From Photorhabdus bodei (lineage in GTDB: Bacteria > Pseudomonadota > Gammaproteobacteria > Enterobacterales > Enterobacteriaceae): 64,000 nucleotides of DNA. The position numbers and the translations under genes were made by a program. Numbering within the stretch: position 1 is the stretch's first letter; every line of letters starts with the position of its first letter. Positions 8,411 to 17,605 of this stretch are shown here, piece by piece. Where the stretch lies: NCBI RefSeq assembly GCF_003287735.1, contig NZ_NSCM01000009.1, positions 1-64,000 of the forward strand, written 5' to 3'. The notes under the pieces are model-generated. The model saw nothing but the letters and a program-made list of their open reading frames with translations. It had not been told where the DNA came from and did not search any database.

Positions 8411-8778
8411 ACTGGATAGAGCCACAGTTGCTCCAGTTTTGTCAGGATTTGGGTATGGAGATGTCTGATGCTTCTAGCCCCTTGATCCAAATCGATTTTG
8501 AGTATTCTGGTACGTTGCAAATTGAGCGCTATGGTGGCTCATTAACACTTTGGCTGGCCCGTGAAATTCCCTGGCATCAGGGAAAAGAGGTCATGGTGAA
8601 AGCGATGCTACTCACTTTCAGTGGTCAGGGGCCTGAACTGCCCTTGCGTTGTGGCTGGCTGGGGGAAGATCGTCTGTTATTGTTTGTGACACTGGATGAA
8701 CGGCATATAACGTTGCCCTTGCTGCATCAGGCATTTCGCTCTTTGCTAAGAGTACAGCGTGAGGTGCTCGCTTCGTGA
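8407..8778 (+). CDS. sycN: T3SS chaperone SycN
   Basis: Small acidic class I chaperone (123 aa, the same length as Yersinia SycN) that with YscB escorts YopN. I chose the ATG at 8407 (MNWIEPQLLQFCQDLGM), which overlaps the tyeA stop (ATGA), over an upstream in-frame start that would add seven residues within tyeA. The alternating strand/helix pattern and the start MNWIEP fit SycN/Pcr2. Confidence 0.93.
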   Translation: MNWIEPQLLQFCQDLGMEMSDASSPLIQIDFEYSGTLQIERYGGSLTLWLAREIPWHQGKEVMVKAMLLTFSGQGPELPLRCGWLGEDRLLLFVTLDERHITLPLLHQAFRSLLRVQREVLAS

Positions 8779-9140
8779 GCAAAATCGCTGCCGCCCATAT
8801 AGGAATTGAGCAACTAACGGCGATCAGTCGGGAAGAGATAGAGGTTAGTTTACCTGATCGCTACGCATTATTGCCCGATGGTCAATCCGTTGAGACTCAC
8901 GCCGCACGTCTTTATCCAGCCAACAAGGCTGATCAGGCTTTGTTGGCTTTTGCCTGCCCGCAAGATGGGTTTCACTCTCTGTTGCGTCCACATGATTTTC
9001 GTCAGGCGGTTAGTGGTCTGCGTACAATTTTGCAACAAGGTAATGACATCAGGGTACAGCATGCTGTCTCCCTGTTGGAAAAAATGAATCAAGATGAACA
9101 GTTGTTGCAGATGGCTCTGCACCTGTTGCACAAGGTATGA
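8775..9140 (+). CDS. sctX: T3SS secreted component SctX (YscX)
   Basis: 121-residue YscX homologue, itself secreted and required for export, which binds SctY and the SctV cytoplasmic ring. It begins with GTG at 8775 overlapping the sycN stop (GTGA). The motif LYPANKADQALLAFACPQDGFHSLLRPHDFR falls in the middle, and a helical C-terminus (LLEKMNQDEQLLQMALHLL) would bind SctY. Family length is about 122. Confidence 0.93.
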   Translation: MSKIAAAHIGIEQLTAISREEIEVSLPDRYALLPDGQSVETHAARLYPANKADQALLAFACPQDGFHSLLRPHDFRQAVSGLRTILQQGNDIRVQHAVSLLEKMNQDEQLLQMALHLLHKV

Positions 9141-9472
9141 CCATGACTCTCAGTGCTAAACAGCAGAGCGCTCTGTTGCTGCTCGGCTGGCTTCAACTTC
9201 AATACGGTCATCCTGACCGAGCTCGTATTTTATTGGATGCATTACTGGCTTTGCATCCTGAACATCAGGAAGGGCGTCGCGCCTTGGTGGTTTCATTACT
9301 TAAACTGCAAGAGGGGAGCATGGCAAAAGAACATTGCACTCTCTTACAAGAGCAGGGTGAACAAAGCGCCGCCCTCTGGCTTTGTGTTAGCCGTGCTTGT
9401 CAACAGGAAGGGAACCTGGAAGAAGCACGCAGTGCTTATCAGCGTTATCTCGCTCAAGGGGCCCTATTGTGA
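9137..9472 (+). CDS. sctY: T3SS chaperone SctY (YscY)
   Basis: 111-residue TPR-type chaperone of SctX (YscY 114 aa). TPR-like helices are visible ([35 protein letters not shown]). The ATG at 9137 overlaps the sctX stop by 4 nt. In Yersinia, YscX and YscY together bind the SctV nonamer and are specific to the Ysc family, which supports this subtype. Confidence 0.93.
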   Translation: MTMTLSAKQQSALLLLGWLQLQYGHPDRARILLDALLALHPEHQEGRRALVVSLLKLQEGSMAKEHCTLLQEQGEQSAALWLCVSRACQQEGNLEEARSAYQRYLAQGALL

Positions 9473-11586
9473 ACCGTGGGTTTGAGTTATTGCGTCTGAT
9501 TGGCGAGCGTAAAGACATCATGTTGGCAGTATTGTTGCTAGCCGTGGTCTTCATGATGGTTTTGCCGCTTCCGCCTGTCCTACTTGACATTTTGATCGCC
9601 ATTAATATGACCATCTCTGTTGTGCTCATGATGATGGCGGTCTATATCAATTCCCCTTTACAGTTTTCCGCTTTTCCTGCGGTCTTGCTGGTGACCACGC
9701 TGTTTCGTTTGGCGCTTTCCGTCAGTACCACCCGGATGATCCTCCTGCAAGCAGATGCGGGTAAAATAGTCTACACCTTTGGTAATTTCGTTGTCGGTGG
9801 CAACCTGATAGTCGGGATAGTGATCTTTCTGATTATCACTATTGTACAATTTATCGTCATAACCAAAGGTTCGGAGCGCGTAGCTGAGGTTAGTGCTCGT
9901 TTTTCCCTTGATGCCATGCCGGGTAAGCAGATGAGTATCGACGGAGATATGCGTGCTGGTGTTATTGACGTCAATGAAGCCAGGGAGAGGCGTAGCATTA
10001 TCGAAAAAGAGAGCCAGATGTTTGGTTCGATGGATGGCGCGATGAAATTTGTTAAGGGTGATGCGATTGCGAGTCTCCTCATCATCTTTGTCAACATTTT
10101 GGGTGGGATAACTATAGGCGTCACCCAAAAAGGGATGTCAGCGTCCGATGCATTGCAGCTCTACGCCATTTTGACCGTTGGTGATGGTATGGTCTCTCAG
10201 GTTCCTGCCTTGTTGATTGCGATTACGGCAGGCATCATTGTTACCCGAGTTTCGTCGGAAGACGCCTCTGATCTAGGTAGTGAGATTGGTGATCAGGTCG
10301 TTGCTCAACCAAAGGCACTATTAATTGGCGGTGTTTTATTGGTGGTATTTGGCCTTATTCCTGGATTCCCTACATTAACTTTCTTAATGCTTGCACTGGT
10401 GGTGGCGGGTGGCGGTTATTTGCTGTTCCAGCGCCAGCGACAAGCCAACGCCAGCCAACAAGCGGATCTTCCTAGACTGTTAGCCCAAGGGGCAGGCGCA
10501 CCGGCGGCCAAATCTAAACCCAAGAGCGGCAGTAAGGCTAAAGCTGGAAAACTGAGTGAGAAAGAGGAATTTGCTATGACGGTTCCTTTACTTATTGATG
10601 TGGATGCGGGATTACAGGCTGAGCTGGAAGCTATTTCACTGAATGATGAATTAATACGGGTACGACGCGCCCTCTATTTGGATTTGGGCGTACCATTTCC
10701 GGGTATTCACTTACGTTTTAATGAAGGGATGAAGCAAGGGGAATACCTGATCCAGCTACAAGAGGTGCCCGTTGCCCGTGGTCGGCTGCGTTCAGCGCAT
10801 TTACTGGTGCAGGAACCGGTCAGTCAGTTAGAATTACTGGCTATCCCTTATGAAGAAGGGGAACCTCTATTACCTAATCAGCCTACCTTGTGGGTAGCCG
10901 AAGCACATCAGGAACGTTTGGTGAAGTCTGGGCTAGCGGTTTTATCCATGTCTCAGGTGATCACTTGGCATTTGTCACATGTGTTGCGGGAGTATGCCGA
11001 AGATTTTATTGGCGTGCAGGAAACCCGTTATCTTCTGGAACAGATGGAAGGCAGTTATGGGGAATTGGTCAAGGAGGCCATGCGCATAATCCCATTGCAA
11101 CGGATGACTGAGATACTGCAACGGTTGGTAGGCGAGGACATCTCTATTCGTAATACACGTACGATTCTCGAAGCTATGGTGGTGTGGGGGCAGAAAGAAA
11201 AAGATGTGGTGCAATTAACGGAATATATTCGCAGTAGTCTCAAGCGTTACATCTGTTACAAGTATGCTAATGGCAACAATATCTTGCCCGCTTATCTGTT
11301 GGATCAACAGGTAGAGGAGCAAATTCGAGGAGGTATTCGCCAAACGAGCGCGGGTAGCTACCTGGCGCTGGACCCAGCGGTGACGCAAAGTTTCCTCGAA
11401 CAGATGAAGAAAACCGTGGGCGATTTAACGCAAATGCAGAATAAGCCAGTATTGATCGTATCAATGGATATTCGTCGCTATGTCCGTAAGTTAATTGAAG
11501 GTGATCACCACGGCTTGCCTGTGCTCTCGTATCAAGAGTTGACTCAACAGATCAACATCCAACCGCTTGGTAGGGTGTGTCTATGA
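9469..11586 (+). CDS. sctV: T3SS major export-gate protein SctV (LcrD)
   Basis: Export-gate protein of the FlhA/LcrD family (705 aa; LcrD 704). Seven to eight membrane segments fill residues 15-330, with the FHIPEP-type region including [20 protein letters not shown] and the loop [20 protein letters not shown]. The cytoplasmic domain forms a nonameric ring that receives chaperone-substrate complexes. The start is GTG at 9469 overlapping the sctY stop (GTGA). A longer reading from an ATG at 9397 lies inside sctY and has no family support. Confidence 0.97.
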   Translation: MNRGFELLRLIGERKDIMLAVLLLAVVFMMVLPLPPVLLDILIAINMTISVVLMMMAVYINSPLQFSAFPAVLLVTTLFRLALSVSTTRMILLQADAGKIVYTFGNFVVGGNLIVGIVIFLIITIVQFIVITKGSERVAEVSARFSLDAMPGKQMSIDGDMRAGVIDVNEARERRSIIEKESQMFGSMDGAMKFVKGDAIASLLIIFVNILGGITIGVTQKGMSASDALQLYAILTVGDGMVSQVPALLIAITAGIIVTRVSSEDASDLGSEIGDQVVAQPKALLIGGVLLVVFGLIPGFPTLTFLMLALVVAGGGYLLFQRQRQANASQQADLPRLLAQGAGAPAAKSKPKSGSKAKAGKLSEKEEFAMTVPLLIDVDAGLQAELEAISLNDELIRVRRALYLDLGVPFPGIHLRFNEGMKQGEYLIQLQEVPVARGRLRSAHLLVQEPVSQLELLAIPYEEGEPLLPNQPTLWVAEAHQERLVKSGLAVLSMSQVITWHLSHVLREYAEDFIGVQETRYLLEQMEGSYGELVKEAMRIIPLQRMTEILQRLVGEDISIRNTRTILEAMVVWGQKEKDVVQLTEYIRSSLKRYICYKYANGNNILPAYLLDQQVEEQIRGGIRQTSAGSYLALDPAVTQSFLEQMKKTVGDLTQMQNKPVLIVSMDIRRYVRKLIEGDHHGLPVLSYQELTQQINIQPLGRVCL

Positions 11587-12017
11587 ACCGTGATCCGCTT
11601 ACCCCTTGGTTTGAGGAGCAAGGTTATTCTGTACAGCCTCACTGTATGGGGAATAGTCCAATCCCTCTTGGTTGGCGTGTGTGGTATGAAGGTTGTGAAA
11701 TTGCCTGGCGTTATGACGCACCGCGAGTTTGGATCGTGATGTTACGCCGTACCCGGCAGCGTCGAGGGCTTGCTAATCCATTTGCGCCTCTTTATCTGTT
11801 GGCAACAGCAACGATGGCCGTGCTTGGGCCGGGTAGCCGGCTTTATGGTCAAGTTAATACTTTGGTTGACTCTCCCCTTAATGATGAACGTTTGGCCCGG
11901 TTTTACCATCGCTGGACAGGCGCAAGTGAGGTTGCGGCTGGCTGGTTCGAGTTAGAAGCCAGTTGCGTTATATCGCTACATCAAATGAGAAAACAACAAA
12001 AAAAAGTCCAACGTTGA
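11583..12017 (+). CDS. lcrR: T3SS regulator LcrR
   Basis: 144-residue LcrR/PcrR homologue (Yersinia LcrR 146). It starts at the ATG overlapping the sctV stop (ATGA). The motif [13 protein letters not shown] and a Trp-rich N-terminal half ([20 protein letters not shown]) are typical. In Yersinia LcrR affects low-calcium control and LcrG levels. Its position between sctV and lcrG is conserved. The final codons overlap the predicted ExsA-like site of the next operon. Confidence 0.9.
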   Translation: MNRDPLTPWFEEQGYSVQPHCMGNSPIPLGWRVWYEGCEIAWRYDAPRVWIVMLRRTRQRRGLANPFAPLYLLATATMAVLGPGSRLYGQVNTLVDSPLNDERLARFYHRWTGASEVAAGWFELEASCVISLHQMRKQQKKVQR

Positions 12018-12046
12018 CAGGAAGAATCAATATCTCTCTTTATTAT
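11995..12046 (+). promoter_or_regulatory. Possible ExsA/LcrF-type promoter of lcrGVH-lopBD
   Basis: At 11995-12019 an A-rich tract is followed by GTC-N6-TGACA with the same spacing as the other sites. After a 21-nt spacer comes TATTAT (12041-12046). The A-tract fits TNAAAA only partly (AACAAA). The -10 sits against the lcrG ribosome-binding site, so a transcript from here would be nearly leaderless. P. aeruginosa has an ExsA-dependent pcrG promoter at this position, which supports the call. Confidence 0.5.
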
Positions 12047-12057
12047 AGGAGTCACTG

Positions 12058-12336
12058 ATGCAAGAGGAACCCAACGCCAAGGTACTGCAAGCTGCTGAGG
12101 CAGCCATTAAAGACAGTGATCACAGACTGCAACTATTGCAGGAGATGTGGCAGTCTCTTGGCATCAACCCAAGTGTAGGTACAGAACTGTTTGGTCATAC
12201 TGACGTTACTTTGGTTCAGAATGCTGAGCAAGAGTTGCTGACAGAAGTTAATCGCTTACGAAGCAACCAACCGCCCTCTCTGGAAGAGGGAAAGCGTCTT
12301 CGTCGCCCACCTCGTATGCGTGGCATTATTGTATAA
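12058..12336 (+). CDS. lcrG: T3SS regulator and LcrV chaperone LcrG
   Basis: 92-residue LcrG/PcrG homologue (about 95 aa in relatives). It is a small helical hairpin protein that binds LcrV in the cytoplasm and limits secretion from inside. Helical segments AKVLQAAEAAIKDSDHRLQL and VQNAEQELLTEVNRLRS are seen, followed by a basic C-terminus. AGGAG lies 6 nt ahead of the ATG. It heads the tip/translocator operon. Confidence 0.93.
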   Translation: MQEEPNAKVLQAAEAAIKDSDHRLQLLQEMWQSLGINPSVGTELFGHTDVTLVQNAEQELLTEVNRLRSNQPPSLEEGKRLRRPPRMRGIIV

Positions 12337-12347
12337 GGAGTTTGAAG

Positions 12348-13274
12348 GTGGAAATTAGGCCATATCAAAATGACCCACAGCTTTTCTTGACAGATCTGAA
12401 AGGGGTTTCACTAAATCAATTACAAGGTTCTGGATCTTCTGAGCTCAATGAATTGGTTGAGCTTATTCTTAATAAGGGGATCAAGATTAAATCTGGTTCT
12501 GATGTTATCACTGAAAATAAAAATAAGGATCTCCTGAAAAAACTGATTGCCTATTTTCTGCCAGCGGACGCTATTGTCAAAGATGGTCATTTAGACAGCC
12601 AAATAAAGAATGGTATCGATAATCTTAAATCCTTCTTGAATAGCCCGACATTAAAAACTGATTGGACATTAAGGGATTTTCTGGCTGCGGTTCATTTTAA
12701 TTTAACGCCGGATCGTCTTGATGATGATGTAATCTATATATTTGTTTCTGTTATGTCAGGTCATGATAAAAAACGACTTGAGTTGCGTGATGAATTGGCT
12801 ACATTGACCGCAGAGTTAAAGATTTACAGTGTTATTCAATCGGAGATTAATGCGAAATTAGCAGCTAATGTGACGCTTAATATTACCGATTCCGGTTCTT
12901 TCAATTTGTTGGATCATAAGAAATATGGTTTTAGTGAACAGGCTGCTTTTGAGAAAAGTGATGAATATAAACTGTTAAGGAAGATATCTTCTGACTCTGA
13001 AATCTCTATTAAGAAATTCTTAGAAAGCCCTAATAAGCAAAGTGGTGCTATGGCAGGTCTGGAGAATTCTTACGAATATGACAAGGATAATAATCGCTTA
13101 GCCAATTTCTCTACTTCGGTTAACGATCGTGTAAATCCACTAAACAATATTGTCCAAGAAAAAACAACACGTTTAAATGAGGCTAGTTCCCGTTATAACG
13201 CGGCTATTGAAGCGTTAAACCGTTTTATTCAAAAGTATGACAGCATCGTGCGCAATATTCTCGGCGCAATTTAA
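12348..13274 (+). CDS. lcrV: T3SS needle-tip protein SctA (LcrV)
   Basis: Needle-tip protein on which the LopB/LopD pore assembles. The 308 residues match LcrV/PcrV along their length: LELRDELATLTAELKIYSVIQ is the first long helix region, and EALNRFIQKYDSIVRNILGAI closes the protein with a PcrV-like end. I chose GTG at 12348, 7 nt after AAGGAG and giving MEIRPYQ as in relatives; a TTG two codons upstream is too close to that site. Lower GC than the sct operon is noticeable. Confidence 0.95.
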   Translation: MEIRPYQNDPQLFLTDLKGVSLNQLQGSGSSELNELVELILNKGIKIKSGSDVITENKNKDLLKKLIAYFLPADAIVKDGHLDSQIKNGIDNLKSFLNSPTLKTDWTLRDFLAAVHFNLTPDRLDDDVIYIFVSVMSGHDKKRLELRDELATLTAELKIYSVIQSEINAKLAANVTLNITDSGSFNLLDHKKYGFSEQAAFEKSDEYKLLRKISSDSEISIKKFLESPNKQSGAMAGLENSYEYDKDNNRLANFSTSVNDRVNPLNNIVQEKTTRLNEASSRYNAAIEALNRFIQKYDSIVRNILGAI

Positions 13275-13283
13275 GGAATGATT

Positions 13284-13790
13284 ATGGAGCATCAAGAGAC
13301 ATCAACCACTTCTGACCAATATGCACAAGAGTTGGAATCTTTTCTTCATGATGGTGGCACCCTTGCCATGTTGAAGGATATTTCTAGTGATACGTTGGAG
13401 CAACTTTACTCATTAGCGTTCAACCAGTATCAGTCAGGCAAATGGCAGGATGCACATAAGATATTCCAGGCTTTGTGTATGTTGGATCACTATGATTCCC
13501 GGTTCTTCCTTGGATTGGGTGCGTGCCGACAGGCAATGGGGCAACTGGAGCAGGCAATTCAAAGCTATAGCTACGGAGCCATGCTTGATATTAATGAGCC
13601 CCGTTTTCCATTTCATGCAGCCGAATGTCTCCTGCAATTAGGAGAACTAGATGGGGCTGAGAGTGGCTTCTACTCGGCCCAACAACTTGCGGCAGCTTTG
13701 CCGGGACAGGCCGCTTTGGCTGCCAGTTCCAGTGCAATGTTAGAAGCTATTACAATAAAAAGGACTCAGGAAAATGGTTCAAGTCAGTGA
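13284..13790 (+). CDS. lcrH: Translocator chaperone SctG-type LcrH (SycD)
   Basis: Class II TPR chaperone for LopB and LopD (168 aa, same as Yersinia LcrH). Tandem TPR motifs appear from LEQLYSLAFNQYQSGKWQDA through FFLGLGACRQAMGQLEQAI to HAAECLLQLGELDGAESGFY. The ATG at 13284 is preferred because AAGGA lies 7 nt ahead; the ATG two codons earlier is too close to it. The 3' end overlaps lopB by 17 nt. Confidence 0.96.
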   Translation: MEHQETSTTSDQYAQELESFLHDGGTLAMLKDISSDTLEQLYSLAFNQYQSGKWQDAHKIFQALCMLDHYDSRFFLGLGACRQAMGQLEQAIQSYSYGAMLDINEPRFPFHAAECLLQLGELDGAESGFYSAQQLAAALPGQAALAASSSAMLEAITIKRTQENGSSQ

Positions 13791-14952
13791 ATCTAAAGTT
13801 CCTCAATCGAGGGTCAACAGTTTTCAGGTTGATGAAATCCGCGCAACTATCCCTCCTAAAAGCGAGGAGCACGTTACGCCTAGTCAGGCGGGTAATTTGC
13901 TGTCTTCTGATGCCGCTAGGTCACGAGGAGTATCATTGCCAGCACCATTGGTGGTGGTGAATATTCACCCTAACCGAGAAGAAATGGCAAGGATTAAATC
14001 GGTTACGCAGGAGGCTAAGCAGGCAGTAGGACCGATAAAAGAGCTGACAGCAAAGCTGACAGAAACTTCGTTGTTGTCCTCTCTGGTATTGTCCTCATCT
14101 GAGGCAATAGAGATTGAATTGGGCAAATTGACCAGCGAGATCGAACGTAATCAAACCAAGCTCAAGATCGAAGATATCCGGCGTGCGCGTCAGGAAAGTT
14201 TGCAGAAAATGGATGAGAACCAGCAGAAGATTAAAGAAGCTGAAAATTCTGCTAAAGAGGCGCAGAAATCTGGATTGTTTTCTAAGATCTTTGGCTGGAT
14301 CAGTGCAATTGCTTCAATTGTGGTCGGAGCAATTATGGTTGCTACCGGTGTTGGTGCGGTAGCAGGCGCTTTGCTGATTGCCGGCGGGGTAATGGGCGTA
14401 GTCTCTCAGAGTCTACAACAAGCGGCTCAAGATGGTTTAATCAGCAAAGAAACCATGAAATGGCTAGGGCCAGTCATAACTGCGATTGAGATTACGATGG
14501 CTGTGGCGGCGGCGGCGGTCAGTTTCGGTGGTTCTGCTGCCGGTTTGATTGCGAAAATGGGCGCTAAAATGGGCAGTAAAGTGGCTGAGATGACGGCTAA
14601 GATGGCAGTAAAGGCAGCGGAATTTTCTGCAAAAGCCGCAGGTACAGCAGCAAATACCACGGCTCGGGGCTTGAAAGTGGGTATGCAGGTGAGTGATTTG
14701 GGGGTTGATGTTACTAATGGCGCTGCTCAAACTACCAATGCGGCCTTCCAGAGTAAAGCGGCTAACCGACAAGCTGACGTGCAACTTTCACGTAGCGAAT
14801 TGACCGCATTCCAAGCTGTTATGGACAGGCTCAAAGAGGAGTTGTCCCACCTGGTAGAGTCTTTCCAACGTGTGATGGAAATGATTTCCCATATGCTCAA
14901 TGACAGGGCAGACATGATAAATAACCTTGCCCGCCGACCACAGGAAATTTAG
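13774..14952 (+). CDS. lopB: T3SS major translocator SctE (LopB/YopB)
   Basis: Hydrophobic pore-forming translocator inserted into the host membrane (392 aa; YopB 401). Two membrane segments are seen, around residues 170-210 (IASIVVGAIMVATGVGAVAGALL) and 230-260 (ITAIEITMAVAAAAVSFGG), followed by a run of Lys/Ala/Met heptads and an amphipathic C-terminus. Coiled-coil stretches precede the first segment. It lies in the conserved lcrG-V-H-lopB-D order. Confidence 0.95.
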   Translation: MVQVSESKVPQSRVNSFQVDEIRATIPPKSEEHVTPSQAGNLLSSDAARSRGVSLPAPLVVVNIHPNREEMARIKSVTQEAKQAVGPIKELTAKLTETSLLSSLVLSSSEAIEIELGKLTSEIERNQTKLKIEDIRRARQESLQKMDENQQKIKEAENSAKEAQKSGLFSKIFGWISAIASIVVGAIMVATGVGAVAGALLIAGGVMGVVSQSLQQAAQDGLISKETMKWLGPVITAIEITMAVAAAAVSFGGSAAGLIAKMGAKMGSKVAEMTAKMAVKAAEFSAKAAGTAANTTARGLKVGMQVSDLGVDVTNGAAQTTNAAFQSKAANRQADVQLSRSELTAFQAVMDRLKEELSHLVESFQRVMEMISHMLNDRADMINNLARRPQEI

Positions 14953-14963
14953 GGAATAAAAAG

Positions 14964-15848
14964 ATGAGAATTAATGATAACGTCAGTAGTCAAGGGGTTA
15001 CTTCCAGTCACGGTGTTGAAGTTGGAACTGACAACTTTGTGTCGACACCGACAGCACATGAAGCTGCTATTCAACAGCCGGAAAAAACGAGGTTCACGGA
15101 TAAGGTTGAATTGATTGTACCGAAACAGGGCCTCGATCCCAGTAGCTTAGGAAATGTCGGACAAGAATTAAATAACACGCTGAATATGATGTCGCTGCTT
15201 TTTGAGATTGCCAAGAGGATGCGTGAACTGGGTATTTTACAGCGTGACACTGAGAATAAAGCGTCGATTGATGCTCAGAAGTCACAAGTGGATGAGATGC
15301 GACATAGCGCCAAGTTGATGATTGCTACGGCAGTGGTTTCAGGCTTAATGACGATTGGTTCGGGGCTGATAGGTGGTTTTTCTTCCGTTAAAAACAGTCA
15401 AGCGGTTAAGCAGCAGAAGACGTTGGAAAGTAATATTGCCGGTCGTAACGAATTAATCGATCTTAAATCGCAACAGCTAGGCAAGAATAGCGATGCTGAT
15501 CGGGCAGCAATTGGTAAAGTATGGAATGTAGCACAAGATGCTGACAAGAGCACTTTGAAATCTCTTACTTTGGTTTTTGAAAGTCGTAACAGCAAGCAGC
15601 AGTTCTTAACTTCAGTAATGAAATCTTTAGAGAGTATGTCCAATAATTCGGTGCAGGTAGAACAGGGGCTTTCTCAGGCTAAAGCCAAGGAACATGAAGT
15701 GGATTCATCTATTTCTCAACATGAAAAACAGAAGAGTGAAGATCAGATTTCATTGGATAACAATTTCATGAGAGATGTTTTGCAATTAATACAGCAGTAT
15801 TATCAGAACCATGTCCAAGCATGGCGCGCGGCGACTGGTGTGGTGTAA
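14964..15848 (+). CDS. lopD: T3SS minor translocator SctB (LopD/YopD)
   Basis: Second pore component (294 aa; YopD 306). A single strong hydrophobic segment sits near residues 118-140 (LMIATAVVSGLMTIGSGLIGG), and a C-terminal coiled-coil/amphipathic region ends in VLQLIQQYYQNHVQAWR. In Yersinia, YopD also represses translation of other T3SS mRNAs. It lies 11 nt after lopB and is followed by a hairpin that probably ends the operon. Confidence 0.94.
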   Translation: MRINDNVSSQGVTSSHGVEVGTDNFVSTPTAHEAAIQQPEKTRFTDKVELIVPKQGLDPSSLGNVGQELNNTLNMMSLLFEIAKRMRELGILQRDTENKASIDAQKSQVDEMRHSAKLMIATAVVSGLMTIGSGLIGGFSSVKNSQAVKQQKTLESNIAGRNELIDLKSQQLGKNSDADRAAIGKVWNVAQDADKSTLKSLTLVFESRNSKQQFLTSVMKSLESMSNNSVQVEQGLSQAKAKEHEVDSSISQHEKQKSEDQISLDNNFMRDVLQLIQQYYQNHVQAWRAATGVV

Positions 15849-15883
15849 TGCTGGCGGAGTAGACCCGTTGAATAATAAGCTTG

Positions 15884-15907
15884 GGCGCACCGAAAGGTGC
15901 GCTCTTA
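15884..15907 (+). terminator. Hairpin after lopD
   Basis: A 7-bp GC-rich stem (GCGCACC / GGTGCGC) closed by a GAAA tetraloop, followed by a short T-containing stretch. It lies 37 bp after lopD, and from here to 16086 no gene is seen. The T-run is poor, so termination may be partial. Confidence 0.65.
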
Positions 15908-16086
15908 TTGATGGATACCGTTATTTTATCTCGTTTTTAAAATCTACTCATACCGTCCAAGGTGCAGAAAAACGAAAATATCAAATTAAGATTTCAGTCC
16001 TTAACTGGCAGGATGTGTTAAGGAAAAAAAGCATCTTCCTATGTTCCGGTGTTTGGTTTTCGATAATCACTGGGGTGACTTTTTTA

Positions 16087-16139
16087 TTAAAAGAATTGCC
16101 CTTGAGTGACAGAGGTCCAAAAGGCGATGGTAGTAAACT
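16087..16139 (+). promoter_or_regulatory. ExsA/LcrF-type promoter of exsC-exsE-exsB
   Basis: TTAAAA-N5-GCC-N6-TGACA at 16087-16111, a 22-nt spacer, then TAAACT at 16134-16139 as a weak -10. It has the same architecture as the sctN and lopN sites. The transcript would have a leader of about 80 nt before exsC. In P. aeruginosa the exsC promoter is the autoregulated ExsA promoter. Confidence 0.72.
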
Positions 16140-16226
16140 GAGTCCCTTTTCTGCGGGGGTAACCCGTTTGTTTGACTACTCGGTAATTCAAGTTGGTCTG
16201 ATTGCCTTCTCTAGCAGGAGTAACCC

Positions 16227-16670
16227 ATGGATGTGATAGCCATCGTCAATCAAGTTTTGGCTGAATTTGCTGCTAAATTTGGCTTGCCGCACCTAGCTTT
16301 AAATCATGAAGGTGTGGCTGCTCTCTGTTTTGATGAGCACCTTCACCTCTCTTTGATCTTAATTCCTGAACGTGACCAGCTCGTTTTACAGATAGATGTC
16401 GCTGACATCACTGTGGTCGGAGAGGGGATTTTCCGCCAATTAGCCAGCTTTAATCGTCATTGGTATCAGTTTGATCTTCACTTTGGTTTTGATGAGTCAA
16501 CGCTGATGGTGCAGCTTTATCGGCAAATGTCAGCGAGTCGGCTGAATCAGGCTGTTTTTGAAGAGAGCCTTTCAAGTATGTTGGATCATGCTGAATTTTG
16601 GCAGGAATTATTGCAAGCTCAACTTCCGATTGGCTCTCAACAGAACGAATCTTTGGGAATGCGAGTATGA
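16227..16670 (+). CDS. exsC: T3SS anti-anti-activator chaperone ExsC
   Basis: 147-residue homologue of P. aeruginosa ExsC (about 145 aa), a CesT/class I chaperone-like protein. The core GEGIFRQLASFNRHWYQFDLHFGFDE is near-identical to what I know of ExsC, and the C-terminus ends in GMRV. In Pseudomonas, ExsC binds either ExsE or the anti-activator ExsD, so secretion of ExsE frees ExsC to sequester ExsD and release ExsA. exsE follows with an ATGA overlap. exsD is not in the window. Confidence 0.95.
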   Translation: MDVIAIVNQVLAEFAAKFGLPHLALNHEGVAALCFDEHLHLSLILIPERDQLVLQIDVADITVVGEGIFRQLASFNRHWYQFDLHFGFDESTLMVQLYRQMSASRLNQAVFEESLSSMLDHAEFWQELLQAQLPIGSQQNESLGMRV

Positions 16671-16900
16671 AAATTGAGAATTCGTTACCCATTCATTTAA
16701 CAAATGTGCCCCATGAAAATGATAGCCTTTGTTGTGGTCGTCGGGTTACGTCAGGGTATATGCCACAAAACGTTCATGAGCCGCTTTCTGCGGTGCTGAG
16801 TAGAGGCCTTGTCATGGGGCTTGAACATGAGACAACATTACAGCGTTTGTTGGATGGGCAGCATACTCCGTTGTCACAACGTAGGATCAGCCTAACATGA
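16667..16900 (+). CDS. exsE: Secreted T3SS regulator ExsE
   Basis: 77-residue protein beginning MKIENSLPIHL and ending TLQRLLDGQHTPLSQRR, which parallels the ExsE C-terminus (LQRL-DG--TPL--R). The ATG at 16667 overlaps the exsC stop (ATGA); a longer frame starting at 16598 lies within exsC and is rejected. ExsE is the exported signal that couples T3SS transcription to secretion. Low sequence conservation means position carries much of the weight. Confidence 0.85.
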   Translation: MKIENSLPIHLTNVPHENDSLCCGRRVTSGYMPQNVHEPLSAVLSRGLVMGLEHETTLQRLLDGQHTPLSQRRISLT

Positions 16901-17286
16901 CCAAAATAGGGTTGGTCATGTTGTGTTTGCTGATTACCGGTTGTGTTAGTGAGGTTGTTGAGCATGAAGCATCACGTCTGATTGAGGGCGATGTGACCAT
17001 GCAGGCCTCTCTACCCAGAACGGCAAACGTTGAGGTGTCATTGTTGACGGTGGTTGAAGGAAAAGTATTGACAGTAGGTGAGATGCATTATCGTTTGGAC
17101 ATGCTACCCGTCACTTTTTCTATGCGTTTGAGTCCGCCGTTTTCTCACGGTGAGTTATTCTTAAGGACTCGTCTACGTTGGGATGGGAAACGGACAGTGC
17201 AGGCGAAAAGCCAACAACGCGTCGTTGCAGGAAAAAGAATTGTAGTGCAATTGTCTCCCTTACCATGTTATCCAGAATGCCTATGA
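16897..17286 (+). CDS. exsB: T3SS pilotin lipoprotein ExsB (YscW-like)
   Basis: 129-residue lipoprotein with signal peptide and lipobox LITGC (Cys16). ExsB/YscW pilotins help the SctC secretin reach the outer membrane. The ATG overlaps the exsE stop (ATGA). In Pseudomonas and Aeromonas the next gene is the activator exsA, but here the operon stops and an ERIC copy follows. A secretin gene for this pilotin to serve is not in the window. Confidence 0.86.
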   Translation: MTKIGLVMLCLLITGCVSEVVEHEASRLIEGDVTMQASLPRTANVEVSLLTVVEGKVLTVGEMHYRLDMLPVTFSMRLSPPFSHGELFLRTRLRWDGKRTVQAKSQQRVVAGKRIVVQLSPLPCYPECL

Positions 17287-17405
17287 GTTTTAAATATTTT
17301 TGCATTAATAAATAAGGGATAATATTGTCTTTTAAATTTTTAAATGCTATTTAAATTACATGGAATTATACCTAATAATTTCATGTAATATTTTATTGTT
17401 CGGTA

Positions 17406-17532
17406 TATACCCTATGGATTTCAAGATGCATCGCGGCGGCAAGGGAGCGAATCCCCGGGCGCATAGATAACTATGTGACCGGGGTGAGTGAGTGCAGCCA
17501 ACAAAGAGGCAACTTGAAAGATGACGGGTATA
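17406..17532 (+). repeat. ERIC element, copy 2
   Basis: Full-length 127-bp ERIC palindrome in the same orientation as copy 1. It begins 120 bp after exsB, exactly where exsA would be expected. Confidence 0.95.
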
Positions 17533-17605
17533 AATTAATATATTTTCAATGTTAAATATCTATAGAATAATACATTAACATTTGAATCTCTCATTTTACA
17601 ATTAG

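Noticed and set aside
9397..9468. Longer start for SctV (24 extra residues)
   Set aside because: The extension lies inside sctY in another frame. The GTG at 9469 gives the operon-typical overlap and the LcrD length.
15811..16236. 141-codon plus-strand frame between lopD and exsC
   Set aside because: It overlaps the end of lopD, runs through the GAAA-loop hairpin and the ExsA-type promoter, and has no family similarity.
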